From assembly GCF_020509005.1 (NCBI RefSeq), contig NC_063012.1, positions 6,696,001 through 6,760,000 of the forward strand: a stretch of DNA of 64,000 bases, given 5' to 3'. The stretch's first letter is position 1. Every line of letters begins with the position of its first letter. The DNA is from Fulvia fulva. Taxonomy: Eukaryota; Ascomycota; Dothideomycetes; Mycosphaerellales; Mycosphaerellaceae. The notes below the pieces were generated by a model that saw nothing but the letters and a program-made list of their open reading frames with translations, searched no databases and was not told the origin of the DNA. Positions 22,701-33,489 of this stretch are shown here, piece by piece. The position numbers and the translations under genes are program-made.

Positions 22701-23120
22701 CGATGTGACACGTCCGGAATCTATGCTTGACGACCTCTACTGGAGGTTCCAAAAGCCTCGCGGCGGTCATAGCGTCAGACATCTTGTTGGAGCCAGATGG
22801 ACGTGCTCACGCAAACTTGATGATGGCTCGTCTGATCGTTCTGAGTATGCTACTTCAGTGCATTGGGCATGGGAACTGTGACCCCAAGCTAGTGCAAATA
22901 TCCAATTGATGCTGAGCGTTCGAAGAAGGTTCCATTGACGTCCACCTCACTGCCACGACCACTCGGCGTGCCTTCGAAACCTGAGTTTGACTGCTCTGAG
23001 TCTGGTCCCCAGTGATTCTCCGCAAGCAGGTACACTCGGTTGAGATCTCATTCGTAGATCCCAACGACATGTATACTACTATCGCCATGCACCTCACTAT
23101 GGAGGTCTCTAATCCATCTT
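19770..23120. repeat. Diverged tandem array, ~178-bp units with nested inverted repeats
   Basis: The hallmark TGGAATCT-like motif recurs near 19783, 19957, 20285, 20469, 20641, 20970, 21139, 21660, 21836, 22015, 22193, 22371, 22537 and 22714, with weaker copies between and after. Spacing is mostly 165–185 bp (178, 178, 166, 177 in the best part). A typical unit has an outer arm (TGGAAACC), an inner arm (TGGAATCTA), a 15–20-bp loop, the inner complement (TAGATTCCA), the outer complement (GGTTTCCA), then a ~90-bp spacer containing CACCTCACTGTTGCC and GATGCTTCTTC. Perfect pairings include 22351–22359 with 22419–22427, 22372–22380 with 22398–22406, 22537–22545 with 22565–22573, and 20803–20813 with 20857–20867. 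The period is not a multiple of three and no long frame runs through it. CpA is common, so the array is not visibly RIP-mutated. Function unknown. Confidence 0.85.
20174..20254 (+). other. tRNA-like A-box/B-box element (possible tRNA relic or SINE head)
   Basis: A perfect B box (GGTTCGAGTCC, 20241–20251) sits in a five-pair T-stem (GCGGG/CCCGC, 20238–20242 with 20250–20254). An A-box-like TGGCTGATTTGG (20174–20185) with a pairable D-stem lies 67 bp upstream. The flanks that should form the acceptor stem do not pair, no anticodon stem with a variable loop can be drawn, and no T-run terminator follows. A functional tRNA is therefore unlikely. A decayed tRNA or the head of a SINE is possible, as is chance within a palindrome-rich array. 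Confidence 0.25.
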
Positions 23121-23591
23121 TTGCACAGGTCGTTCATGATCGCAGCTCTACATCGGTCGCATTTCGAATATATATCCCGGATATGAGAACAGCACGCCGT
23201 GAAGCATCAGTCTAGGAGCTATATACATGTCCTCTCCACGTCTGCCACCAGCTTGAACCATGACTGCCACGCCTTCGACCAACGCGCAAATTCGAAACGC
23301 GTTCGCTGCCTTCACCAACACTGAACTCTAGCTTGTATCAACGCGGGGTCGATAGAAACCCATGTGGATGCTCGCAAAGGACTGCCTGGTATGATCATTC
23401 ACTTCACGTCTCCTCACTTTGCTTTGCCTGCCATTGGCACTTGAACCTTGTAATGATGATAATGCTCGAGACTCCCCTCGTTCAGCGTATGACAGTCTCC
23501 GCCCCTCCGACAGCATGTAGTCTGTCGATAAGTACGATGCCGCAGATATTGTCGTCGTGATGAACTTACACGCTCCAACGTATAACCCACA
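23121..23591. other. Region between repeat array and GMC gene
   Basis: This holds the fading end of the repeat array and the promoter/leader of the GMC oxidoreductase. No other feature was recognised. Confidence 0.35.
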
Positions 23592-25605
23592 ATGCCTCTC
23601 TACAACTCTCTACCAGATAGCATCCTTACCGATGGCGTCGACGTGATCATTGCTGGAGGTAGACAGTCCGTAGATTGTGTGCGGGATCAGATGCTGACAT
23701 CATTCAGGCGGTACAGCAGGATGCGTGGTTGCCTCCCGCCTCGCAGAGGCTGATCCGAACCTTTCGATCCTCGTTATCGAGCAAGGTATCAACAACTTCA
23801 AGTGCGCACTTATCAAGACGCTGGTCTTCACGGACTGACCTGTTCCTAGCCTCCCACAATGCATCTATCCAGCTCTGTTCCCGAAGAACTTGCTCGTTGA
23901 CAACGAAACGGCTACAGCTCTGTTTTGGAAAGGCAACAAGTCTGCCTTGCTTGGTGATCGCGAGCCAATCGTGCCGTCTGGCGGGGTTCTAGGGGGTGGG
24001 AGCAGCATAAACTGGATGGTATATACGAGAGCACAGCGCAGTGACTTTGACAGCTGGAACACGCCAGGATGGAGTGCGAACGAAGGTTGGCAATATCCGC
24101 CAGAGCGCCGACCATGCTGACGTAATATGTACTTCGAGACATACCATGGCAAAGGCGATCGCGAGCATCACGGCGACTCTGGTCCTGTGAACGTCTCATC
24201 CGGCACTTTCCGAGCTAGGCATGCTGAGGACGAGTTCATCGATGCAGCTGCCAAGCTTGGTTATCGCGAGCTCAAAGACTTGCAGAATCTCGATGCGAAC
24301 AACGGCACTGAACGCTGGCTGCGCTACGTCGGGCCCGATGGCAAGAGACAAGATGCTGCTCATCGCTTTCTTCATCCAAAGCTGCAGAGTGGAGGATATC
24401 TCAACCTTCACGTTCTGGTCGAGACTCAAGTCGTGCGGGTCATCTTCGATGAAAACAAGCGAGCTGTAGGCATTGAGTACCAGCCGAACCCAAGGTATAG
24501 ATCCGACGGCAAGCCACAGGTGGTCAAAGCTTCAAGAATGGTCGTCCTCTCCGCTGGTGCGAATGGAACACCACTCATCCTCGAGCGATCTGGCGTAGGT
24601 GATCCTGAGATTCTCAAACGTGCTGGCGTCCCCCTTGTGGAGCCTGTTACCAATGTCGGCAAAGAGTATCAAGATCACCACCTCAGTCTCTGGGCATATC
24701 GGACAGACCTTGGCCACCGAGACACCATCAACGGATTCTCTGATGGTCGCTTTGATGTTGCAGATGCAATCCGCAAAAACGATGAGCTTCTAGGTTGGAA
24801 TTCCATGGATGCCTCTGGCAAGTTCCGACCAACGGAGCGTGAAGTTGCCAACCTCGGTCCTGCCTTTCAGAAAGCATGGGAACGAGACTTCAAACACGCC
24901 CCAGATCGTCCTCTCATGATAATCGCCATGTACCTCTCCTACTTCGGTGACCATACTACTCTTCCAGACTCGGCCGAGTACGTGTCGATGGCATGCTGGA
25001 CAGCCTACCCTTACTCGCGCGGCCATATTCACATCACAGGTCGCAGCCTCGATGATCCCATCGACTTCGATACGGGATATCTCAACGACGAGAAGGAAGG
25101 GTATGTCGACGTTAAGAAGCATATATGGTCGTACAAGCTGCAGCGCGAGATGTTCTGAAGGACGAAGATCTATCGCGGCGAGCTTGCTTCTTCTCATCCC
25201 AAGTTCCCGGCTGGGTCGAAGGCTGCGGTAGTTGAGAGGGCATTAGGACCGGTCCCGGATGATGCGCCGTTCATACAGTATTCGAAGGAAGATGATGCGG
25301 CGATCGAGCAGAAGGTGAGGGAGACTGTGTCCACCACGTGGCATAGTCTAGGTACATGCAAGGTTGGAAACCCTCGTTTCCTAGAAAGACAATGGGTGCT
25401 GACTTGACTGTAGATGTCTCCTCGTGAAAAGGGTGGTGTTGTCGACAGGACCCTAAGCGTGTACGGCGTTAAAGGCCTCAAGCTTGCTGACTTGAGCATT
25501 CCACCGGAGAATGTTGGTGCGAACACTAACAACACTGCTCTTATGATAGGCGAGAAAGCGGCCGACTTGTTTATCAAGGAGCTCGGCATCAAAGCCAGGA
25601 TATAA
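23592..25605 (+). pseudogene. GMC oxidoreductase with two in-frame TGA codons
   Basis: The model is 23592..23658, 23708..23801, 23850..25362, 25414..25605. Introns are canonical and all phases agree, so the frame is continuous for about 620 codons except TGA at 24118–24120 and 25156–25158. GMC enzymes are FAD-dependent alcohol/sugar oxidases or dehydrogenases. Visible motifs are the FAD-binding start VDVIIAGGGTAGCVVASRLAE, VLGGGSSINWMVYTR, ASRMVVLSAGANGTPLILERS, and the C-terminal WHSLGTCKM...DLSIPPENVGANTNNTA, with the catalytic His and Asn. Around the first stop, the usual LLPYMKK-type stretch is replaced by unrelated residues, so local damage is likely. At the second, REMF*RTKIYRGE reads as a single Arg-codon (CGA) loss. 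No GT–AG intron I can find removes either stop. Confidence 0.8.
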
Positions 25606-27540
25606 TCAAATGAATGCATGCGGAAGGATGATCTGAATCCGTTTGCGGTGGGTTGTCTTGAGCCTCGGTCAGCTCCTTAACTTGGTCATTCACGCATGAG
25701 TATGTAGTATCGACCATTCGATGTGACGTTGCCAAAGAAAACTGCCATGCTCTGAGCGTTGCCCGATGGCCGGACTTCGTTCGTTTAACCATTGTTAAGC
25801 GTAGCGACTGACGAGCGCTAGCCACACTGTAGCGACGTGTGAGCTTGCGAACACTCGAGCGTAGGTAGTGGCGTCAGCGAGGAGGGAGTGGAGCTCTATC
25901 ACCAGCCTTCAACTAGCCTTAGCGCCGCCTCTTATTGGTCCGTTTTCAAAAGGTACCCTAACTAAGCAATCAAGTTTTGGTGTTACGTGCTAGCCGCGCT
26001 GTGGCTGTTGGCGAACTCGCAGTTAATACTACGTATTAATATCGTTCGCAGCCGGAGTAGCAGGTTACGGACAATCGAACGTATAGCGTGCATCGCACGC
26101 CTTCGCGACAAGCTAGCAGATGCTAGATAGAGCTCCACACCGCTGCGCTTATTCTTGGAGGTTCACAACCGCCAACAGCACATTTTAAGATATCGCTCCA
26201 ATCGACATGGCGGCTCAATGTGCCAGAGAGGACTCTCTACTGAGACATTCGCTAGATTGGTAACACGTGAGAATGAGCGAAGGCTTACTTGTTGCATGCA
26301 AGCGTATGTTACACATGCTGGACTGCAGCACGTGCCATCTGCATGAGGTCGGATGCTGCATGCAGACCGCGTGCCGCGGCATGATGGCTCATGCTGTGCG
26401 CCTCGTTGAGCCCGGTTCCTCCTTCTCGCGTACCCGACGACGGCCCTATGTTTTCCGCGCGCCCTCAGCAGTCGCCGCACAAATCGGCTGGGCAGCTATG
26501 CGAAGATGGCGGCCACAAACAAGTATGCTTGCCATGTCTCACGCTATAGCTGGGTGGTAAAGCTGTGAGGAGTTCTGCCTGTCCAATGCATTTCGTGCTG
26601 GGATCATTGTAGCACTGCAAACAGGTAATTCCGTTTCGCCCCGCGCAGCTCCGATGCAAAAAGGCCCACTGCGTTCATGCAGCTGCTCAAGGTGCACGAG
26701 CGTGACTTGGCGTAGTGCGACAAATGGAGGGCTGTGTCCTGGGTCCGAAGTCCTATTCCTGCTTATGGGATGCTGGCCGCGTAACGCGCAAGAGTGTGTA
26801 GGTGAACTCGATGCTCGAGAGTCTAATGTATTTCGACGACATGTCGGATGAAGTCGAAGAGACGGTGAACTTGATGAATCAGAGAGGTACCATGTACGTA
26901 CAGGAGCATACGGCTCCTAATAAGTTAACTACTAACAAAGGAGACCGGATGCGGTGAGGTATGTAGAGCCCATTGTCCAACAGAACCGACTCGCGGACAC
27001 TTTGGAGGGCTGGAAAAAGTGCCGACGTGACAAACGTGCCGCTTCCCGTGTGTCAACTATGTCCTCGTCCCTCTCTTCCTAGACACGAGCAAGGCATGCT
27101 GGCGTTTACGGCGCCTCCCTGCGATTGCCATGGTATCGACGGCGTTTCGCCAAGGCCGAGCCATTACAATTTACACGGCTTGCTTCCCATTGATCTGTTC
27201 ACGATGTTGGGAGTCATATCAGCGGTGTATCACATACCGCTCTTCCCTCGTCACGATGAAGCATACATTCTGTTTGACCCTAGCAAGCAAGTCGACCGGA
27301 CAAATTGGGTTGTCGCTCTAGCCATTCACCCAATTCGCGGGCGGGTAGGGTTGACCAAGCTCCGACGCGTTGCAAGCGTTCTTGGTGTGCGAGCAGGTCG
27401 CGGGCTGCAGGTGAGTCAAACGGTGAGGACGAACAATGATGCTGCCGGACATTTCTACACACAGCCGTTGGGTACACACACACATCCATCACCCTGCTTG
27501 GGCACGCACCACAATCGTCGACAGCGTTCAGCGTTGTTGA

Positions 27541-27585
27541 CGGTTTGCCGTTTGTGTTTGCGTTTGCGTTTGCGTTTGCGTGTGC
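27541..27585. repeat. (CGTTTG)n hexamer microsatellite
   Basis: The hexamer TTTGCG/CGTTTG repeats about six times, with slightly altered copies at both ends. Confidence 0.85.
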
Positions 27586-27857
27586 ATCTTTCCTTCTCCT
27601 CTCAGCAGGCAATGAAGATGGCGATGATAACGATGGAGTCCGCGGTTGTGCCTCTTGAAACAACGTCGCGCTCGTCCACTCGATTTGCGACGTCACGCGG
27701 CATCTGAAACCAGCCTCGTGCTCACACCCACCTGTTGCTCGGCGCATGCTGCAAAGTGAAAGCTGTGCAGGCTCATCAGGGCAGCAGCTCATCATCACAG
27801 AACCGATCGCAGCTATCGGCAGCGTCGCCCAAAGCTTCACGTCCATGCAGGCGTCGG

Positions 27858-27919
27858 GTAGCATGTAGCATGCAGCATGTAGCATGCAGCATGTAGCATG
27901 CAGCATGTAGCATGCAGCA
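27858..27919. repeat. 14-bp tandem repeat (AGCATGTAGCATGC)n
   Basis: A 14-bp unit made of two 7-bp halves (AGCATGT and AGCATGC) repeats more than four times. Each copy includes the palindrome GCATGC. Confidence 0.9.
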
Positions 27920-27965
27920 CGCACTGGCCCATCCGCCCTCGCGGATACCTCAGTCCTGTACTGTA

Positions 27966-28020
27966 CATGTCTCCATGTCTCCATGTCTTGCCGAGCTGCC
28001 GAGCTGAGAGCTGAGAGCTG
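27966..28020. repeat. Cluster of short direct repeats
   Basis: CATGTCTC occurs in three adjacent copies, followed by CCGAGCTG twice and GAGAGCTGA-type copies. These are slippage-type repeats upstream of the bZIP gene. Confidence 0.7.
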
Positions 28021-28781
28021 ATGGGGGCGGAGAGTTGCTGGGACTGGGAGAGCTCTCGCGGCAATCCTAGCAAGCAGAGCGAGAGCACGGCGAGTCTGCG
28101 ACAGGCCCGCCGAGGAGACTGGCTTGGATTGGACGGCTACCAGTTCTACGGTCTACCTCTGCTGCACCCTCCCGCTGCTCACCACCTATCGTTGCTGGCC
28201 CTAATGCAGCATCTTCTGCACGACGACCCGATCATTCAGGCTCGACTGGGCACCGAATGAGATGCGCCGCGAGCGTCTTGCCTTCGCGTGCTCTTGGACA
28301 GGACCGTCCCGTACCATCCTCCCCTTCCCTTCCCCCACCTGCGCAGCACTAAGGTGGCCTGCCTCCGAAGCACATGTAGGCTGTAGCAAAGCTGCCGTGC
28401 TAGCAGTATCTAAAGCAAGCCTTTCCCTGCTCTTTTTGCCACTCTCTACTACACTTTGAGCAATTGATTGTCGCTCGACGCTCGACACCTGTCTGCCACC
28501 TCTCACGCCCTTACGGCGATCCTTGTCCCCGTCCCCATCCCCGTTCCTTCGAGCCTTCGTTCGAGCCCTCCCCTCCTGCAGCGCGCTCTCACGCTGCCGC
28601 ACACCGGGCGCAACACTCGGCGACGCGCTCCCTCGGCAGACCTGGATGTTGTTGAGTCAGTCACGTTGGCACAACGTGGGCAGGCGCCGGCTTCGCGTGA
28701 GCGCGCAGCACGCCCGGATTCAGCCGTCCTCACCGCTCATCGCCGACACCCCACCGGTACTTGTATACAAGTAACCCAAAC

Positions 28782-30862
28782 ATGGCATACGCCAGCAACC
28801 GATTTGGCTACCATCAACCGCAAACAGACACTGCGCTTGACAACAAACGTCCAGCGTTCATCGACGAGGACGACGCTGCTGTGCTGGATCCCTCCATATT
28901 GGATGCTGACATCATGCAAAGTCCTAACCACAACGCATTCAGGAAGGACTCCTTCGCCAACAGCAACGGTGTCCTCACGCCAGTGGACTCCCAGGCCTGG
29001 GACCACCAGTACGGCGGTGCTTTGTCGGTAGAGCCGGCCTCGGCGGGAGCTACGAATCCATATCACGAAGACGGGCCAGCATACATGCGCCAGAACAACC
29101 CTCACCACCCGGCCTTCTCACACCAGCAAGGCGCGCCGCAGTGGGCGTTCGATCAGGCCCCCCGCAACGGCACTCCCACCACCGGCGTCGAGTTCATCCC
29201 ACCGACAGCACCATTCGATGGCGCGCATTATCAACGCAACGACAGCGTCCACGGGACCTTCACTCACGGGCCACCTCCGCCGCACTTCAACGTGTCGCAT
29301 CCGGAGCCTGGTTTCATCCCAGCGCCCCAAGTCCAGACGCCAATGTCTCCCCAGACTCACGCAGACTGGATGACCATGGCGCAGCAGGAAATGGAGGGTA
29401 GACCATCTTCGCAAAAGCGAATGAGACCCGGCAGTCCACCGCGCACCATGATCGATTTCCAACGGCGGGATGGCATCCGGAAGAAAAACGGTCGCATTGA
29501 CATCCCTCATGAACGCAATATCCAGACAATAGACGATCTGATCGAGAAGACCACTGACGACGAGCTGCTGAAGGAGCTCAAGCAACAGAAGCGATTACTT
29601 CGCAACCGTGAAGCAGCGTGAGTATTGTCGAAAGCACTGGGTCTTTCTGACGCTGACCGCATGACAGTCTGGCCTCTCGTCAGCGCAAGAAGAAGCATAC
29701 CGAAGATCTCGAAGTGAAAGAGAAGAGCTACGCAACGCAGATCTCCATGCTCGAATCACAGCTCAACGAAGCCAACCGCGACCGTGAGCTGCGGGAGCGG
29801 GAACGACATGTCGCGCACGAGCGCATCCAGCAAGCCCAACGAGTCATTGACACAATGCACGAGGAAAAGCGAGAGCTCATCGTGCGCCACAATGAGGAAG
29901 CGTCGACTCTCAGGAAACGCGTCCAACTTCTCACCGAGCAACTGGAGCAGATGGAAGTAGGTGGTGCGCCAGCAATGTCAACAGTACCTAGCAGCACTGG
30001 CTTTACCGATTTCAACGCCGAGATGGAGGCATTGCATATGGAGCCACATGACTGGGACAGCTTTATCCTCGCAAATGAATTCCAGAACGAGGGCTTGGAA
30101 GACTTTGCGCTGATCTCGAAACCAGAAGCTATGAAGTCAGCACCAACGCTCGAGAAGAAGGCGTCAACCGCGACAATTGTGCCGCAATCGAACAAGAAGA
30201 ACAATGAACATGCGACAGAGCAGCCAATCGCCTCAGGGCTCCTGTTCATGCTCTTGCTTTGCGGCGCTTTCGTGGCATCAAAGCCAGCGAAACTGCAGCC
30301 TCCGGAAGTGTCGCGAATGCCACCTGATGTGCGCGCGGCAGCACCAATGGTCCTCAGCAGCTTGCTTTCGGACTCCGGACTGAGCGATGCTCATGACCAA
30401 AACCACGCTGATGCAAGGAGAGGTCAGGAAGCGGTGCCATCAAACATCCAACAAAATAACCCTAGGACCAGCCGGATGGACAGGATGCATCGGACAATCA
30501 CTTCCCCCTCGAAGCAACAGGAAGCAGATCAAGCTTTCTCCTTGACGACCGCACAATATGCCTCAATGGCCAACGTGGACTATCCAGCTTACAGCCAACA
30601 TCCCACACCAAGTCAGAGTGAGCCTGCGCCACACCCAACGCGTAACCTTGCAGAGGCTCTGGCAAATCTGGAAAACGAGAACTTTGGTAGCAGCAAGGCC
30701 GAAGTATACACACGAAGCCTGTTGTGGGATCAGATCCCGGCGGATGTGGTGCGGCAGTTCAAGGAAATAGTGCGCGATCATAACCAGCTGGAGACGAGAC
30801 AGCAACAGCAGCAGGGACCACGACGGACGAGCCACGACTTCACGTACAAAGCTGAGCAATAG
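28782..30862 (+). CDS. MEAB: bZIP transcription factor, MeaB-like, with a hydrophobic segment
   Basis: Two exons (28782..29617, 29668..30862; intron GTGAGT...TGACAG) give 676 residues. The basic region is NREAALASRQRKKKHTEDLE (N-x7-R intact) at about 273–292, preceded by the conserved IDDLIEKTTDDELLKELKQQKRLL. A very long leucine zipper/coiled coil follows (to about 385). The N-terminal half is Gln/Pro/His-rich. Near residue 475, GLLFMLLLCGAFVAS forms a strongly hydrophobic stretch between polar regions, followed by a long Ser/Pro/Gln-rich tail. In Aspergillus, MeaB takes part in nitrogen metabolite control. Assignment to MeaB rests on the basic region and overall layout as I remember them, so the family name is less sure than the bZIP call. 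Confidence 0.82.
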
Positions 30863-31688
30863 AGACGACGATGGATGAATGCATAGATGACGATGAATAC
30901 TCACCCTCACGACATCAATGATCACGACAAAACGACCACACCTTTTATCTACACTTTCCTCTTTCCCAGACAACAGCGGCTCTGGCCAGCTGCCAGAACG
31001 CCAGTCATTTCGGCATCTGCATCCTACTACACCAAAACTTGGAGATTTCACGGACTTTACGAGGAGACAGGAAGGGACCTCAATGGCGGCGACATTGGTA
31101 CATGTTCGGCCACCGACTCTTACAAAATGCTTCTTTCTGGCGATACCCGATCTTGAGCGGCCCCCTTTGTTGAAATACTCTTTGGCCGACTCACTCTTGC
31201 AACAACATCAAGTAGCAGCATCATTATCTATATTCCTCTTTGTTGGAAACTTTTGTTTGAGACTATGCCCACCAGGAAAAGGAGCTCGGTGTACAAACCT
31301 TGAGCAGCACATTGGATGGGCTTCGGAACTATTGGCGCGGAAGCGTCGTGTTTCATCTTGTATCTATGATGAATGAGGCCTCACGGTGACAGAAATGTTG
31401 GCACTCGAATGAGCTGTGTGGGTAGATAGTGTAATCATGAACCGGCATTTGCACATTACACTCCGAGACTTGTTCCTTTTTCCTGAACTGTGTCATCTGA
31501 CAGCTTTTGCTTGCTCTCTCTCCTGCGTTTCCGTCCTTTTCCCAGATTCTGCCTGTTGGAAAAAGTTTCGATTACTGACCCTCTTGCCTGCAAGAAGGCG
31601 GTGAGAGTGGCAGCCCTTCCAATTCGACTGATAGCTGTCAAATGAACGATGACAGCGGACATCTCTGCCAACCGGACAGGTTCGGGAT
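30863..31688. other. Convergent intergenic region
   Basis: This holds the 3' ends of the bZIP gene (plus) and the Sel1-repeat gene (minus). No further gene or repeat was recognised. Confidence 0.4.
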
Positions 31689-33489
31689 TTATTGCGGATT
31701 GTACTTGTCCTTCCAGATCCTGCCAAACCCAGCGTTAGCGCCCAGATACCTTGCAGTAGATTATGCACCTCGCCGCGGCGCTAGCCGAGGGTGTGGATGT
31801 GGATGGTGTCGTCAGCAGCAGCAGCAGCAGCCGGAACGGCCTAGCAAGTAAGCTGGGAGCCGACTACAATGCAGCAAAAGCGCCAACAGCTCCTCCTGCT
31901 GATGTTTACCCGCTCTCGTCTCGCGCATCGTGCAGCCTGTCTGGAGGCAGGTACGATTTGCCGTGTACAGATGCCGCTGCAAGCGCGACTGATCGTGTAC
32001 ACTGCAGGGTACATTGACCTCCGTACTGAGTAGCACAGATGACCATGAAATCAAGGAGGGGTGGAGTGATGAGAAAGGGGTGCACCGTACCATGAGTTGC
32101 CCACCGTCTTGCCACCTGTCTGCTCGGCGAGACGCAAGTACTGCGCCGCTTTGAACTAGGGAGAAATCGCGTCAGCGGCTTTCATGTGGTTTATGCTGGT
32201 TGTGCATCTGACGTGCATGGATGCCCAAGTTTCGAGGCGTTACCGAGCGGGCTGTTTTGCAGGAGCAGCGAATGCACAAGCGGCGTGTACTATACCCCCC
32301 TGCTCACAACCGTCTCCTCTACCAAGCTCACCTGTTCATGCACTTGCGTGCTTGACGTCGCTCACGTGGAATAGACGAGATGGGCAGCGCTCACAAAGGG
32401 AACGGGCTCGTAACGTACCTTCTCCTTGCCGCCCCCAAAACCTTCCATGTAGCACCAGGCAGCTTCTTCCATGGCGTCTGTATCGCCCAAGTTGGCCGCC
32501 GTCTCGTAATACTGCCGAGCTGCGACTGCATCCTTCTTCACGCCCCAACCGTGTCGGAAACAGTTGGCCAGCTCGAAGATGGCGAGGACCAGCTCGCCTT
32601 TCGCTGCACCGCCTTTCTTGAGGCCTGATGCAAGAGCCTGCTCTTCGATCGAGGCTGAGTTGGACGCTGCTAGAGAGAGATAGTGGATGGCTCGTTCTGG
32701 CTCGATGGGGATGCCCCAGCCGTGGCGTAGAGCGAGGCCGTAAAGGACTTGTGCGAGAGCGTTGTTAGCACCCTTGGGATTCGCGAGCTGCCCGAACATC
32801 TCAGTCGACAGGCGCAGGTCTCCATCCTCGTGTAGCCGAATGGCCTCCTGAATGTTGACGTCACCTTTGGCGTCTGATATGCTCGGACTTCTGCTCCTGC
32901 CTTGTGCCGGCGCTTCCTGCTCTGTTTGTAGCTGCCCATCACGTAGCGGGTTGTTCATCGCCAACAGAGTCGCGCGCTTCTCCCATTGTGCTTCCCTGTG
33001 CTCTTTCGCGGTCCTGTCTTCCTCATGCTGTGTGGTGCCCGAACTTGATCGCGCCGCGACTGCCTCTCCTTCGGGCGCCTCTGGCAGATTTCTTGGGACG
33101 TAGCTGCTTGATTCGGCAGATCCCGATCGCGATCGATCGGTTTTGTGTAGATGGAGCCTCTCTGACAATCGTCGCTCTCCCTTCGGCCTCACGGGGAGTT
33201 GCTGGCTCGAGCGCTCTGCTGCATGTGAAAGTGCCGTGGCGGTCGGATCTTTCGTGAATGAAGAGTAGGAGGACTGGCGAAAGCCCAATGCCCGTCTATG
33301 CTCCCTCTTCTCGGCGCCTGTCGGTCGGTTGTCCTCGGGGTATGTTGGCGGCTGAATGATCTCCTCGGACTCGGTGGTTGATCTTATGAATGTGAACTCT
33401 GGTACACCCAGCTTCTGCTGCTCTGATCGTGCCGCTGTTTCTGGCGCTATCTTCTCCTTCTTCTTCAGCAAGTCCTTGAGTCCAGGCAT
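31689..33489 (-). CDS. Sel1-repeat protein (Nif1/Skt5 type)
   Basis: Exons 33489..32419, 32155..32091 and 31719..31689 give 388 residues. The N-terminal half is disordered, Ser/Arg/Glu-rich, starting MPGLKDLLKKKEKIAPET. Sel1-like helical repeats fill the rest: ALAQVLYGLALRHGWGIPIE, ELANCFRHGWGVKKDAVAAR, AAWCYMEGFGGGKEK|FKAAQYLRLAEQTG. The last exon is only 31 bp and encodes IWKDKYNPQ; GNSW|IWKDKY is the expected family ending, which identifies this distant exon. The introns are 263 and 371 bp, far longer than others here, and intron 2 contains a CAG run (31814–31832). Sel1 proteins scaffold complexes. Related fungal proteins are a mitotic inhibitor (Nif1) and chitin-synthase activators (Skt5/Chs4); which role applies is not decided by sequence. 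Confidence 0.87.

Larger units (their letters stand above)
25606..28781. other. 3.2-kb gene-poor region upstream of the bZIP gene
   Basis: No supportable gene is present. The last ~700 bp are rich in C/T and short repeats and are probably promoter and leader of the bZIP gene. Several short tandem repeats (27541–28020) are listed separately. Open frames on both strands lack domains and splice consistency. Confidence 0.4.

Noticed and set aside
19770..23120. CRISPR-like array
   Set aside because: Units are long, diverged, nested palindromes without identical short repeats and unique spacers, and the organism is a fungus.
25414..25605. Separate small gene after the GMC frame
   Set aside because: It is the last exon of the GMC gene: the conserved LGTCKM...NNTA region continues across a canonical intron in phase.
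26973..27707. 244-codon plus-strand frame upstream of the bZIP gene
   Set aside because: It runs through a hexamer microsatellite, has no domain, and ends in repeat-derived residues. A chance frame in GC-rich DNA.
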